Source: Lutibacter citreus
Lineage (GTDB): Bacteria > Bacteroidota > Bacteroidia > Flavobacteriales > Flavobacteriaceae
Direction: 5' to 3'
DNA length: 64,000 nucleotides
NCBI RefSeq assembly: GCF_003260195.1
Contig: NZ_QEIH01000003.1
Span: 124,001-188,000 of the forward strand
Each line of letters begins with the position of its first letter. Position 1 is the first letter of the stretch. Made by a program: the position numbers and the translations under genes. Shown here piece by piece: positions 25,861 through 34,006 of the stretch. The notes beneath the pieces were generated by a model that was not told the origin of the DNA, did no database searches, and worked only from the letters and a program-made list of their open reading frames with translations.

Positions 25861-26175
25861 AAAAATTATATAATAATAAGTACAGGTACATAGTTAATTA
25901 AGTCTTTCAAAAAAAGTAAATTCATTACTCTCTATTAATTGAAGTTGTATATTTTTTTTAGGTTTTAAATGTTACAAAAAAACACAATTAAGGAAAAATA
26001 TAATATCCTATAAAACATATTAATTGCACCATTTATAGGGTGAATGATGTCAATTGTGATAAAAGTATGTTATATTCGCAGTAACTAACTAAAAGTATTC
26101 TTGCTGTCTCCACAAATTCATTATAAAATGTTTTTGAAGAGGTTTTACGTATTCTTTTAAAAAAAAATATTTTAG
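25861..26175. other. Intergenic region upstream of the T9SS/surface-protein cluster
   Basis: Contains TATATTCG at 26071-26078, a -7-like variant about 100 nt before the first gene; otherwise no gene, RNA or repeat was recognised. The long untranslated leader implied by this site is AT-rich and unstructured by eye. Confidence 0.4.
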
Positions 26176-26694
26176 ATGAAGCAAAAATTACTTTTACTAA
26201 ATGCCTTATTTTTATTTTTTATTCAATTTACACAAGCTCAAAATAATTCTAATAAATATCTAGTACGTTCAACTACAGGAGTTGCCGGATCTTCAGAAAA
26301 TATAGCAATAAATAATCAACAATATACTGTGCAACAGAGTTTTGGACAGGTTAGTGTAATAGGTACATTTAGTGCAACTAATTATATGGTTCGCCAGGGT
26401 TTTATACAGCCCAATGTATTTGCAAAAATCAGGGACACTTCCATTCCATTAAATTTAGAAGCTATTGCATATCCAAATCCATTTGTAGATGGGATTTCAA
26501 TTTCTTTCTCTGAACAAATTACAGACAACGTAGAAGTAGCTGTTTTTGATGTTTTAGGAAGATTGGTTTTTTCAAAAAGCTATATAGCAGATCAAAACTT
26601 ACAAGTACAGTTTAATAACCTTATGGTGGGCGGTTATATTTTAAAAGTAACTGCCAACAGTAAACAATTCGTAAAAAAAATACTTAAAAAGTAA
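26176..26694 (+). CDS. Secreted protein with T9SS type A sorting domain
   Basis: A 172-residue exported protein: signal MKQKLLLLNALFLFFIQFTQAQ, a short middle with STTGVAGSSENIAINNQQYTVQQSFGQ, and a C-terminal type IX secretion sorting domain (AYPNPFVDGISISFSE, VFDVLGRLVFSKS, GGYILKVTANSKQFVKKILKK). The domain directs transport across the outer membrane and usually surface attachment. It heads a cluster with an outer-membrane barrel and the 1141-residue protein and probably works with them. The function of the middle part is unknown. Confidence 0.88.
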   Translation: MKQKLLLLNALFLFFIQFTQAQNNSNKYLVRSTTGVAGSSENIAINNQQYTVQQSFGQVSVIGTFSATNYMVRQGFIQPNVFAKIRDTSIPLNLEAIAYPNPFVDGISISFSEQITDNVEVAVFDVLGRLVFSKSYIADQNLQVQFNNLMVGGYILKVTANSKQFVKKILKK

Positions 26695-26777
26695 TATGGA
26701 ACCAAACGTTGCTTTAACTATTGATGCTATTTATTTCGAAAAATCACGATCAAACTTTATCTAATCAAAACTTATTT

Positions 26778-27398
26778 ATGAAAAAAAATATTTTAGTGCT
26801 ACTTCTTTTAATAGGAACAATTTCGACAGCACAACAACTTTATATAGAAGGTGGAAAATCATCAACTTCATTAGATTATAAAAACTCCCAAGGAAATAGT
26901 TTAGAAAACATACAAGCAACTAGCAACAGTTATATAACAATAGGTTATAGAAGTCAAATACTTACAAAAAATATGCATTTAAATGTAGGATTGGATTATT
27001 CAAGCTATGGAGCTATTGGAAGTGACAATACTTTAGGAAACTATATGGAATGGAACGTAAACTATGTAGGACTAAATGCTGGACTCGATTATAAATTGTT
27101 TCACATTAAAAAAGCAAGTGTTTATGTAAAAGGTGCACTATCTGCAGGATTTTTTGTTCAAGGAACTCAAACATTTAACAATAGTGTAATTGATTTAAAA
27201 AACAATGATGATTTCGACACTATTTTAATTTCAATGAATGCTGGGGTAGGATTTTCACATCCCATTTCAGAAGACCTTTCTTTTTATGTACAGTATTTGT
27301 ATGGAAAAAGTTTAGATATGGCTTCGGGAGATGCAGAACTAAAAATTACAAGTAACAAGATTGGATTTGGATTGTTAATTAACATTTCGAAAAGATAA
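26778..27398 (+). CDS. Outer-membrane beta-barrel protein
   Basis: A 206-residue protein: signal MKKNILVLLLLIGTISTAQQ, then alternating hydrophobic/polar strands with frequent aromatic ends (NMHLNVGLDYSSYGAIG, WNVNYVGLNAGLDYKLF, LSFYVQYLYGKSLDM) and a final strand ending GFGLLINISKR. This is the pattern of a small OmpA/OmpW-like 8-stranded barrel. The ATG at 26778 is chosen because it gives the signal peptide; earlier in-frame starts lack one. The partner of the flanking surface proteins is inferred from position. Confidence 0.8.
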   Translation: MKKNILVLLLLIGTISTAQQLYIEGGKSSTSLDYKNSQGNSLENIQATSNSYITIGYRSQILTKNMHLNVGLDYSSYGAIGSDNTLGNYMEWNVNYVGLNAGLDYKLFHIKKASVYVKGALSAGFFVQGTQTFNNSVIDLKNNDDFDTILISMNAGVGFSHPISEDLSFYVQYLYGKSLDMASGDAELKITSNKIGFGLLINISKR

Positions 27399-27454
27399 GT
27401 AACAGAAAAAAAAGAAAACTAAAATAATCAAATTAATATTTAGAACATTAACTT

Positions 27455-30400
27455 ATGAAAAGACTACTACTTTTAGTATTATTAATAGGAACTGTTTTTC
27501 AAGGTTTTTCACAAACCAAAGGGATTAGTTATCAAGCGGTAATCTTAAATCCGCAACCACAAGAATTACCTGGACAAAACGCACAGAATAATATTTTGGC
27601 CAATAGTTCTGTATCCATACAATTTACTATTGTTAATACTTCTGGAACAGAAGAATATCAGGAACAGCACAGTACACGTACTGATATGTATGGAATGATC
27701 AATCTTTTAATAGGAACTGGTTCTCCAACAAGCAGTACTAATTTTACAGACATTGTTTGGGATGGTACCACAAAGAAATTAAAAGTTGGGATTGACTTTA
27801 ATGGAGGTAGTAACTTTAGTCCTTTAAGTGAACAGAATCTAACGTATATGCCACAACCTGCAAATCAGGAAACCACTCAATTAATTACGAAAAATGCAGC
27901 GTATATTGAAGCAGAAAGTGAAAGAGCAAAAGGAGCTGAACAAACAAATGCAACAAGTATTTTAGCAATAGAAGCTGAACAAACCACTCAAAATGCTGCC
28001 ATTTTATTAAATACGGGTAAAGTAGGTATTACAACAGCACAGGCAACAACTATTAGCAATACAACTGGAATTAACACTGGTGATCAAGATATTTCAGGCA
28101 TTGTGGTAAATGCAACAAGTATTTTAGCAATAGAAGCTGAACAAACAAATCAAAATGCTGCCATTTTGTTAAATACGGGTAAAGTAGGTATTACAACAGC
28201 ACAGGCAACAACCATTAGCAATACAACTGGAATTAACACTGGTGATCAAGATATTTCAGGTATTGTGGTAAATACAATAGGAATTTCAGATGAAAAAAAT
28301 AGAGCAGAAATAGCCGAAGAAAAAAATGCTACAGCAATTTCAAATGAAAAGGCAAGAGCTTCTTTAGCTGAATTAGCAAACGCAAGTGCAATTACTACTA
28401 AAGTAGATAAAAATGTATCAATAACAGGAGGATCAAAAACCAAAATCACGTATGATTCCAAAGGATTGGTAACTTCAGGAACAGACGCAACAACAACTGA
28501 TATTGCTGAGGGCACAAATTTATATTATTCCGAAGCAAGAGTAGCAGCCAATGCAGCAGTAGCAGCGAGTACGACTCATGCGGTGCAAACAGACAATCCG
28601 CATTTAGTAACGAAATTGCAAGTAGGATTGGGGAATGTTGATAATACTTCTGATGCAGACAAGCCTATTAGTACGCTAACACAAACAGCATTAGATGGTA
28701 AAGTAGATGAAAATGGAGCTATATCAGGAGGTTCAAAAACTAAAATCACGTATGATTCCAAAGGATTGGTAACTTCAGGAACAGACGCAACAACAACTGA
28801 TATTGCTGAGGGCACAAATTTATATTATTCCGAAGCAAGAGTAGCTGCCAATACAGCAGTAGCAGCGAGTACGACTCATGCGGCGCAAACAGACAATCCA
28901 CATTCAGTAACAAAAGCTCAGGTAGGATTGGGGAATGTAGATAATACTTCTGATGCAGACAAGCCAATTAGTACACTAACACAAACATCCTTAGATGGTA
29001 AAGTAGATGAAAATGTGGCTATAACAGGAGGATCAAAAACTAAAATTACGTATGATTCCAAAGGGTTGGTAACGGCAGGAGCAGATGCAACAACAACAGA
29101 TATTGCTGAGGGCACAAATTTATATTATACCGAAGCAAGAGTAACAGCCAATACAGCAGTAGCAGCGAGTGCGACTCATGCGGCGAAAACAGACAATCCA
29201 CATTCAGTAACAAAATTACAAGTAGGTTTAGGAAATGTAGATAATACTTCTGATGCAGATAAGCCAATTAGTACGCTAACACAAACACAGTTAAATGCAA
29301 AAGCAGATTTAACGCTAAGTAATTTATTAAATGCATCTTCAGGAAGAACGAATTTAGGTCTTGCTATTGGAACAGATGTACAGGCTTATGATGCAGATTT
29401 AGATGATTTGGCAGATGGTACATTGTCGGCAAATAAAGTTGAAAATGCGATTACCACATCAGGAACTAGTGGTGAGGTATGGACTTCTGATGGTAGCGGT
29501 GCAGGAATTTGGAAGGTACCAGCAAATAGTGTTATAAAAGTTGGAGCAGGTTTAGTAATTTCTGGAGCAGGAACCGTTGCGGCCCCTTATAACATTTCGT
29601 TACCAACAGGAGGTACAACGGGTCAAGTTTTAACAATTGGTAGTGGAGGTGTTCCCACTTGGGAAGATTCCTCAGCTGGTGGAACCATATACTATTTAGA
29701 TGTTGATGGTGATGGATATGGAGATGTTAACGAGTCTATTGTTGCTGTTTCTAAACCTAGTGGCTATGTAAGTGATAATACAGATTGTGATGATACTGAT
29801 ATAAGTATCAATCAAGCTGAAACTTGGTATATAGATGCGGACAGCGATGGTTATGGAGTTTCAAGTATGTCGTCATGTATAAGGCCTGCTAATGGTTATT
29901 TATTGTCAGAGTTATCTGGCACAGGAACAGATGATTGTAATGATACAGATGCAAATGAGAAACCCGGTGTAACGTGGTATATAGATGCTGACGGAGATGG
30001 TTATCCTAGTTCTAGTACAGTATCTTGTGTAAGACCTAGCAATGGGTACTTGCTATCTGAGTTGTTAGGAACAGAAACTGATTGTAAAGATTCCAATTCG
30101 GCAATAAATCCAGGAGCAACTGAGGTTTGTGATGGTATAGATAATAATTGTAATGGTTCTATTGATGAAGGGCTTACTTATACAACATATTATATAGATG
30201 CCGATGGAGATGGTTACGGAGATAGTAATGATGTAGGAACCTCTTACTGTAGTAATCCAGGAGCAGGATTCAAAACAAATAATACAGATTGTGATGATTC
30301 AAATTCAGCAATAAACCCAGGAAGAGCAGAGATTGGAGGGAATAGTATAGACGAAAATTGTGATGGTAATTTATATGTTGTTGGAGATTATGTAGCTGGA

Positions 30401-30880
30401 GGCGTAGTTTTTTATGTGCCATCAACACCTACAGATTTAAATAGTGATGGTGTAAAAGATTTTGGCTTAGTATGTTCCATAGAGGATTTAACAAGTGTGG
30501 CTGTTAAATTCTCAAATGATACTAGTGTGTACACAGGTGTAGCAGATCGTCGAAAAGGTTTCGGAAAATCCAATACAGACTGGATTGCGGCTAATTTAAC
30601 TTGTATTCCTGTAGATTTAACTTTAGCATATAGAGGTGGTGGCTATTCGGATTGGTTTTTACCTACCCAAGATGAATTAACATCTATGTATAATAATAAG
30701 GATCTAATTAATGCTACAGCAGCGCTACATGGTGGAAGCGATTTTCTTGCACCTGGCAACGCTTATTGGAGTTCTTATGTTGTATCTAATGTAACAAGTA
30801 GAATTAAATGGACAACTGGAAGTAGTTCGGGTAAGCCAAGAACTGATTTATATGGTGTTCGAGCAATTCGTGTTTTTTAG
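27455..30880 (+). CDS. Large chimeric surface protein: tail-fibre-like repeats, MopE-like repeats, DUF1566
   Basis: An 1141-residue secreted protein (signal MKRLLLLVLLIGTVFQGFSQ). Order of parts: a conserved flavobacterial N-terminal domain (KGISYQAVILNPQPQELPG to about 140); two 54-residue repeats (NATSILAIEAEQT...); three 100-residue repeats carrying SKGLVTSGTDATTTDIAEGT and QVGLGNVDNTSDADKPIST, the latter typical of phage tail-fibre stalks; then MopE-like DADGDGYGD / NTDCDDSNSAINPG / EVCDGIDNNCNGSIDEG motifs (about 745-970); and a C-terminal DUF1566 domain (YSDWFLPTQDELTSMYNN, AYWSS, YGVRAIRVF). Probably a fibrous, Ca-binding adhesin. No T9SS tail of its own is seen. Confidence 0.85.
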   Translation: MKRLLLLVLLIGTVFQGFSQTKGISYQAVILNPQPQELPGQNAQNNILANSSVSIQFTIVNTSGTEEYQEQHSTRTDMYGMINLLIGTGSPTSSTNFTDIVWDGTTKKLKVGIDFNGGSNFSPLSEQNLTYMPQPANQETTQLITKNAAYIEAESERAKGAEQTNATSILAIEAEQTTQNAAILLNTGKVGITTAQATTISNTTGINTGDQDISGIVVNATSILAIEAEQTNQNAAILLNTGKVGITTAQATTISNTTGINTGDQDISGIVVNTIGISDEKNRAEIAEEKNATAISNEKARASLAELANASAITTKVDKNVSITGGSKTKITYDSKGLVTSGTDATTTDIAEGTNLYYSEARVAANAAVAASTTHAVQTDNPHLVTKLQVGLGNVDNTSDADKPISTLTQTALDGKVDENGAISGGSKTKITYDSKGLVTSGTDATTTDIAEGTNLYYSEARVAANTAVAASTTHAAQTDNPHSVTKAQVGLGNVDNTSDADKPISTLTQTSLDGKVDENVAITGGSKTKITYDSKGLVTAGADATTTDIAEGTNLYYTEARVTANTAVAASATHAAKTDNPHSVTKLQVGLGNVDNTSDADKPISTLTQTQLNAKADLTLSNLLNASSGRTNLGLAIGTDVQAYDADLDDLADGTLSANKVENAITTSGTSGEVWTSDGSGAGIWKVPANSVIKVGAGLVISGAGTVAAPYNISLPTGGTTGQVLTIGSGGVPTWEDSSAGGTIYYLDVDGDGYGDVNESIVAVSKPSGYVSDNTDCDDTDISINQAETWYIDADSDGYGVSSMSSCIRPANGYLLSELSGTGTDDCNDTDANEKPGVTWYIDADGDGYPSSSTVSCVRPSNGYLLSELLGTETDCKDSNSAINPGATEVCDGIDNNCNGSIDEGLTYTTYYIDADGDGYGDSNDVGTSYCSNPGAGFKTNNTDCDDSNSAINPGRAEIGGNSIDENCDGNLYVVGDYVAGGVVFYVPSTPTDLNSDGVKDFGLVCSIEDLTSVAVKFSNDTSVYTGVADRRKGFGKSNTDWIAANLTCIPVDLTLAYRGGGYSDWFLPTQDELTSMYNNKDLINATAALHGGSDFLAPGNAYWSSYVVSNVTSRIKWTTGSSSGKPRTDLYGVRAIRVF
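27946..28269 (+). repeat. Two tandem 162-bp repeats inside the surface-protein gene
   Basis: Copies 27946-28107 and 28108-28269 are nearly identical at DNA level, including silent positions, with a period of exactly 162 bp (54 codons). Each encodes NATSILAIEAEQT through DQDISGIVV. Confidence 0.9.
28400..29299 (+). repeat. Three tandem 300-bp repeats inside the surface-protein gene
   Basis: Copies begin at 28400, 28700 and 29000, each exactly 300 bp (100 codons), starting at the KVDENGAISGG / KVDENVAITGG type sequence. They differ by scattered substitutions only. A partial fourth start follows at 29300. Confidence 0.9.
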
Positions 30881-30914
30881 TTATTAAATTATAACTTGAA
30901 ATTCTTCTTAATAT

Positions 30915-30947
30915 AAAAAAAACCAAGCTTATGCTTGGTTTTTTTTG
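30915..30947 (+). terminator. Terminator of the surface-protein cluster
   Basis: The stem aaaaaaaaccaagc / gcttggtttttttt with a 4-nt loop is followed by T residues, 35 nt after the stop of the large gene. Confidence 0.8.
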
Positions 30948-31009
30948 GTTTGTTGCAACGTTGAAGATTTAATGTCAAAAATATAGGAATATTAGAGTGA
31001 CTTTTAGAG

Positions 31010-31573
31010 TTATTTATAACTTTTGCTTTTAAAAGGAGTTTCTTTAAATCCAGTTACTTGATTTATTAAAACAGTGGAAGTGAAGAAATAATTGCATAAA
31101 AGATTTGCAAATTTTGGTAATATTTCTGCAACTTCCTTTTGCTCTTCATTGTGAATTTTAACCATTAATCTAATTGCTTGTTTACACATAGATGAGCATT
31201 TGTTTAGGACTCCTACAGGAGAAACTCCACCCGGAAGAACAAAACCTGAAATAGATTTTTCAGTTATTTTTTTTAAATTTCTATAATTTTGTAAAAGTTG
31301 TTCGTGATCTTCAGTTGTAATTGCTAGTTTTCCTCTAATAGATCCGTTTAAATGAAAACAAAGTGGTAGAAGCCAATTTAATTCTTCTTCCAATTTTTTA
31401 AGTTCTTCGCTTTTAGAATAATTAGCTCTTAAAATTACTAAATCATTAATTGCCCAACCAACCGTGCGTGTTAAATCATCGGTTAATATTTCATAATCAC
31501 ATAGTAATGAATCTTCATAAATATAAGGGTAACATAATTCATCAATATTAGATTTTGGTCGAAGTTTTTTCAT
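31010..31573 (-). CDS. Degenerate PduO-like cobalamin adenosyltransferase homologue
   Basis: A 187-residue protein at the end of the cobalamin operon. The segment SGFVLPGGVSPVGVLNKC followed by SSMCKQAIRLMVKI lines up with the FILPGGS...ARTVCRRAER helix of PduO-type ATP:cob(I)alamin adenosyltransferases, and KFANLLCNYFFTSTVLIN with their last helix. The N-terminal TRxGDxGxT nucleotide loop and the key arginines of the RRAER motif are absent. It may be a non-catalytic cobalamin-binding or regulatory protein. Eight nt separate it from the binding-protein gene. Confidence 0.65.
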   Translation of the reverse strand: MKKLRPKSNIDELCYPYIYEDSLLCDYEILTDDLTRTVGWAINDLVILRANYSKSEELKKLEEELNWLLPLCFHLNGSIRGKLAITTEDHEQLLQNYRNLKKITEKSISGFVLPGGVSPVGVLNKCSSMCKQAIRLMVKIHNEEQKEVAEILPKFANLLCNYFFTSTVLINQVTGFKETPFKSKSYK

Positions 31574-31580
31574 TATTATT

Positions 31581-32699
31581 TTATTTCAATTTTTTATAAA
31601 ATGTAAACTTATAATTTGGAAGTAAATCTGGATGTGCAATTTTTATCAAATCTTTTAAAACTAAATCTGGTCGGGTAGGAGCTAATTCAAAATACCATAT
31701 TCCACCAGTTTCTCCTGTTGTATTATTGTAAGAATATATTTCTTTATTGTTAAAGGCTTTCATTTTAGTGTAAATTAAATGTTCTTCGCCTAAATCTTTA
31801 AGTGTTTTATACATTCCGGGTGAAATCCAAATGTCTGCATTTTCACTCTTTTCAAAAACATTTTCAACATTTAATGATAAGCTTCCAGTTCCTTTAGAAT
31901 CTTTCCATAAATAATTAGTGTTTGCATCTTTTAAGAAAGTAGCTTCAAAACTATTTCCGCCAGGTAAGTACCAAACATCTTTATACAGACCACCACAAAT
32001 AAATGTAGGTTTGTTTTTAGAATTTTTTGCTATTTCTTTAGCTTCTAGGTAATTTTTTTCTATATTTTTAAAAATACTATCTGCCTGTTTTTCTTTATTA
32101 AAAAGTGCTCCGTAAAGTTTAATCCATTCAGCTCTTCCAAGAGGTGTTTTTTCTAACCAATCACCATTAATTATTACAGGAATTCCAAATTTTTCAATTG
32201 TTTCATACATTTTATTATTACTAGTTACGCCAAAGCCCATGACTAAATCGGGTTGTAAGTTTAATAAAGTTTCTGTATTAATATGTTCAGGGTGCCCTAA
32301 ATCTACAACCAAATTTTGATCAATTAATTTTCTTGTTTTTTCCGAAGAAATAAAATCTGTATTAGGAAATCCTACTAATTTATTTTCAATATTTAGTAAT
32401 TCCAAAGCAGGAATGTGGGTAGTGCTTGTTACAACTATAGAATTTATGGGTGTTTTAATATGATTTTTTTTGTTACTTTTTTCTGAAGATAAGTTAAAAA
32501 CGTATTTATCAGTGGCTCCAGGATATGGAGCTGTTATAATAATTTGAGTTTTGTTATTTGTTTTTAATATGTTAAATCCTGTTGCGTATTTTATATTAGA
32601 AACGGATTTAGACTCAATCTTTTTTTGAGTTTTAGAATCGCAAGAAGCAATAAGAATTAAGGTAAAAATTAAAAAAAAAGCAAATTTAAAAAATTTCAT
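31581..32699 (-). CDS. ABC-type corrinoid-binding lipoprotein (BtuF-like)
   Basis: A 372-residue lipoprotein (MKFFKFAFFLIFTLILIASC with IASC lipobox) with a TroA/BtuF-type periplasmic-binding fold: VVTSTTHIPALELLNIENKL, VDLGHPEHINTETLLNLQPDLVMGF and a helical linker near 210-240. Such proteins hand cobalamin or iron chelates to a BtuCD-type importer. No permease or ATPase gene lies in the window. Position inside the cob operon favours a corrinoid ligand over haem or siderophore. It follows cobC by 9 nt. Confidence 0.85.
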   Translation of the reverse strand: MKFFKFAFFLIFTLILIASCDSKTQKKIESKSVSNIKYATGFNILKTNNKTQIIITAPYPGATDKYVFNLSSEKSNKKNHIKTPINSIVVTSTTHIPALELLNIENKLVGFPNTDFISSEKTRKLIDQNLVVDLGHPEHINTETLLNLQPDLVMGFGVTSNNKMYETIEKFGIPVIINGDWLEKTPLGRAEWIKLYGALFNKEKQADSIFKNIEKNYLEAKEIAKNSKNKPTFICGGLYKDVWYLPGGNSFEATFLKDANTNYLWKDSKGTGSLSLNVENVFEKSENADIWISPGMYKTLKDLGEEHLIYTKMKAFNNKEIYSYNNTTGETGGIWYFELAPTRPDLVLKDLIKIAHPDLLPNYKFTFYKKLK

Positions 32700-32708
32700 A
32701 GCGTTTAT

Positions 32709-33257
32709 TTAAAGTAAGGTAATAGAATTATTTTGTTTAATTAGTTTAAATATTTGTCCGTATTCAACTTTTATATCAAAAGAATCTTTTAATTGGATGT
32801 GATTTATTTTTGAAAGAATGCTTCTAATAACTCCGGCATGCGTTGTAATAATTAATTTTTTTGCAGATGAAGAAGTGATTTCATTAAAAACTTCATTAGC
32901 TCTTTTAGCTAAATCTATATAAGCTTCACCATTTGGTGTTGATTCTATTACAAAATTATTCATCCAAATATTGGATTCTTTTTTTGGTAAATCATCCCAT
33001 TTTAAAAGTTCCCAATCACCAAAATTTAATTCCATTAAACGGTCATCAGTAATAATATCTTTTGAAAATTTATGAGCTAATTTTACACAACGTTTTAAAG
33101 GACTTGAATAAACTACAGTGTTTTCATCAAAAGTAATTGATTTTAATATAACATTTATTTCTTTTTCAAAAGTATTATCAACATCTAAATCTGCTTGACC
33201 ATAACAAATTCCTTTTTCAATTTTTGGTGTTGTATGCCTAATTAAATAAATTTCCAT
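32709..33257 (-). CDS. cobC: Alpha-ribazole-phosphate phosphatase, histidine phosphatase family
   Basis: A 182-residue histidine phosphatase: the phospho-His motif LIRHTTP at the N terminus, VYSSPLKRC, the acid/base ELNFGDWE and the second histidine in THAGVIRS. In the cobalamin pathway CobC removes phosphate from alpha-ribazole phosphate or adenosylcobalamin phosphate. The ATG at 33257 (MEIYLIRH) is used; a longer frame reading back into cobS gives an unrelated Cys/Arg-rich start. The start overlaps the end of cobS by 16 nt. Confidence 0.87.
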   Translation of the reverse strand: MEIYLIRHTTPKIEKGICYGQADLDVDNTFEKEINVILKSITFDENTVVYSSPLKRCVKLAHKFSKDIITDDRLMELNFGDWELLKWDDLPKKESNIWMNNFVIESTPNGEAYIDLAKRANEVFNEITSSSAKKLIITTHAGVIRSILSKINHIQLKDSFDIKVEYGQIFKLIKQNNSITLL

Positions 33258-34000
33258 AAAACCAATACACTTAAATAAAATACAACTTCTGCAACTTGTT
33301 GCGTTGCTCCAGCACAATCTCCTGTTTGACCGCCAATCCATTTCTTAAAAAATCTTCCAAAGAGTAACATTGAAATAAATGGAGGGATTAAAGTTAAAAA
33401 TATCCAATAAGTATCATAAAAAAACAACGGAATTATACCTATTAAACCATTCCAAATAACTATTGGAAATTTTTGAGCGTGACCCATAGGCTTTGCTTTA
33501 CTTGTAATATCATCTCGCACATAAGGATATAAGTACAATAAAATGGCCGCAATAAATCTACTAACACTATGTCCTGCAATTAATGTAATTATTAGTTGAT
33601 TTGGTTGATAGTTTAAGCCAGTGAATTTAAATACCAACATGCTAACTAAGCCAATTGTTCCATAGGTTCCTAACCTAGAATCTTTCATTATAGTTAGTAT
33701 TTTTTCTTTAGTCCAACCACCACCAAAACCATCACAAACATCTGCAAAACCATCTTCGTGAAAAGCTCCTGTTAACCAAATAGTAGAAATAATACTAACA
33801 AGGATTGCAATAGTTTGAGGAAAAAGAAACGAAAATCCCCAATAAATTAAGGCTCCAAAACATCCAACAATAATACCTACTAAAGAAAAGTATTTTGTGC
33901 TTTTATTCAGAATTTCTGGAGAATGATCTATCCCTTTTGGACACGGAATGCGTGTAAAAAACATGATAGCTGTAAAAAAAATATCGAACTCTTTTTTCAT
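33242..34000 (-). CDS. cobS: Adenosylcobinamide-GDP ribazoletransferase (cobalamin synthase)
   Basis: A 252-residue polytopic membrane enzyme that joins adenosylcobinamide-GDP and alpha-ribazole(-phosphate), the last step of lower-ligand attachment. Family hallmarks are TRIPCP near the N terminus, GAFHEDGFADVCDGFGGGW with the acidic cluster, KDSRLGTYGTIGL and GGQTGDCAGATQQVAEV near the C terminus. It sits 6 nt after cobT and overlaps cobC. Confidence 0.95.
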   Translation of the reverse strand: MKKEFDIFFTAIMFFTRIPCPKGIDHSPEILNKSTKYFSLVGIIVGCFGALIYWGFSFLFPQTIAILVSIISTIWLTGAFHEDGFADVCDGFGGGWTKEKILTIMKDSRLGTYGTIGLVSMLVFKFTGLNYQPNQLIITLIAGHSVSRFIAAILLYLYPYVRDDITSKAKPMGHAQKFPIVIWNGLIGIIPLFFYDTYWIFLTLIPPFISMLLFGRFFKKWIGGQTGDCAGATQQVAEVVFYLSVLVLWKFI

Positions 34001-34006
34001 AATAAA

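Noticed and set aside
28246..29267. Several overlapping minus-strand open frames of 65-89 codons with repeated sequences
   Set aside because: They lie opposite the tandem repeats of the large surface-protein gene and repeat with the same 300-bp period, so they are frame shadows of those repeats.
28400..29299. Regular repeats considered as a CRISPR array
   Set aside because: The repeat unit is 300 bp, contiguous without spacers, and stays in frame within a signal-peptide-bearing protein.
27455..30880. Phage tail-fibre motifs considered as sign of a prophage
   Set aside because: No capsid, terminase, integrase, lysis or other phage gene is nearby; the protein has a signal peptide and a typical flavobacterial secreted N-terminal domain.
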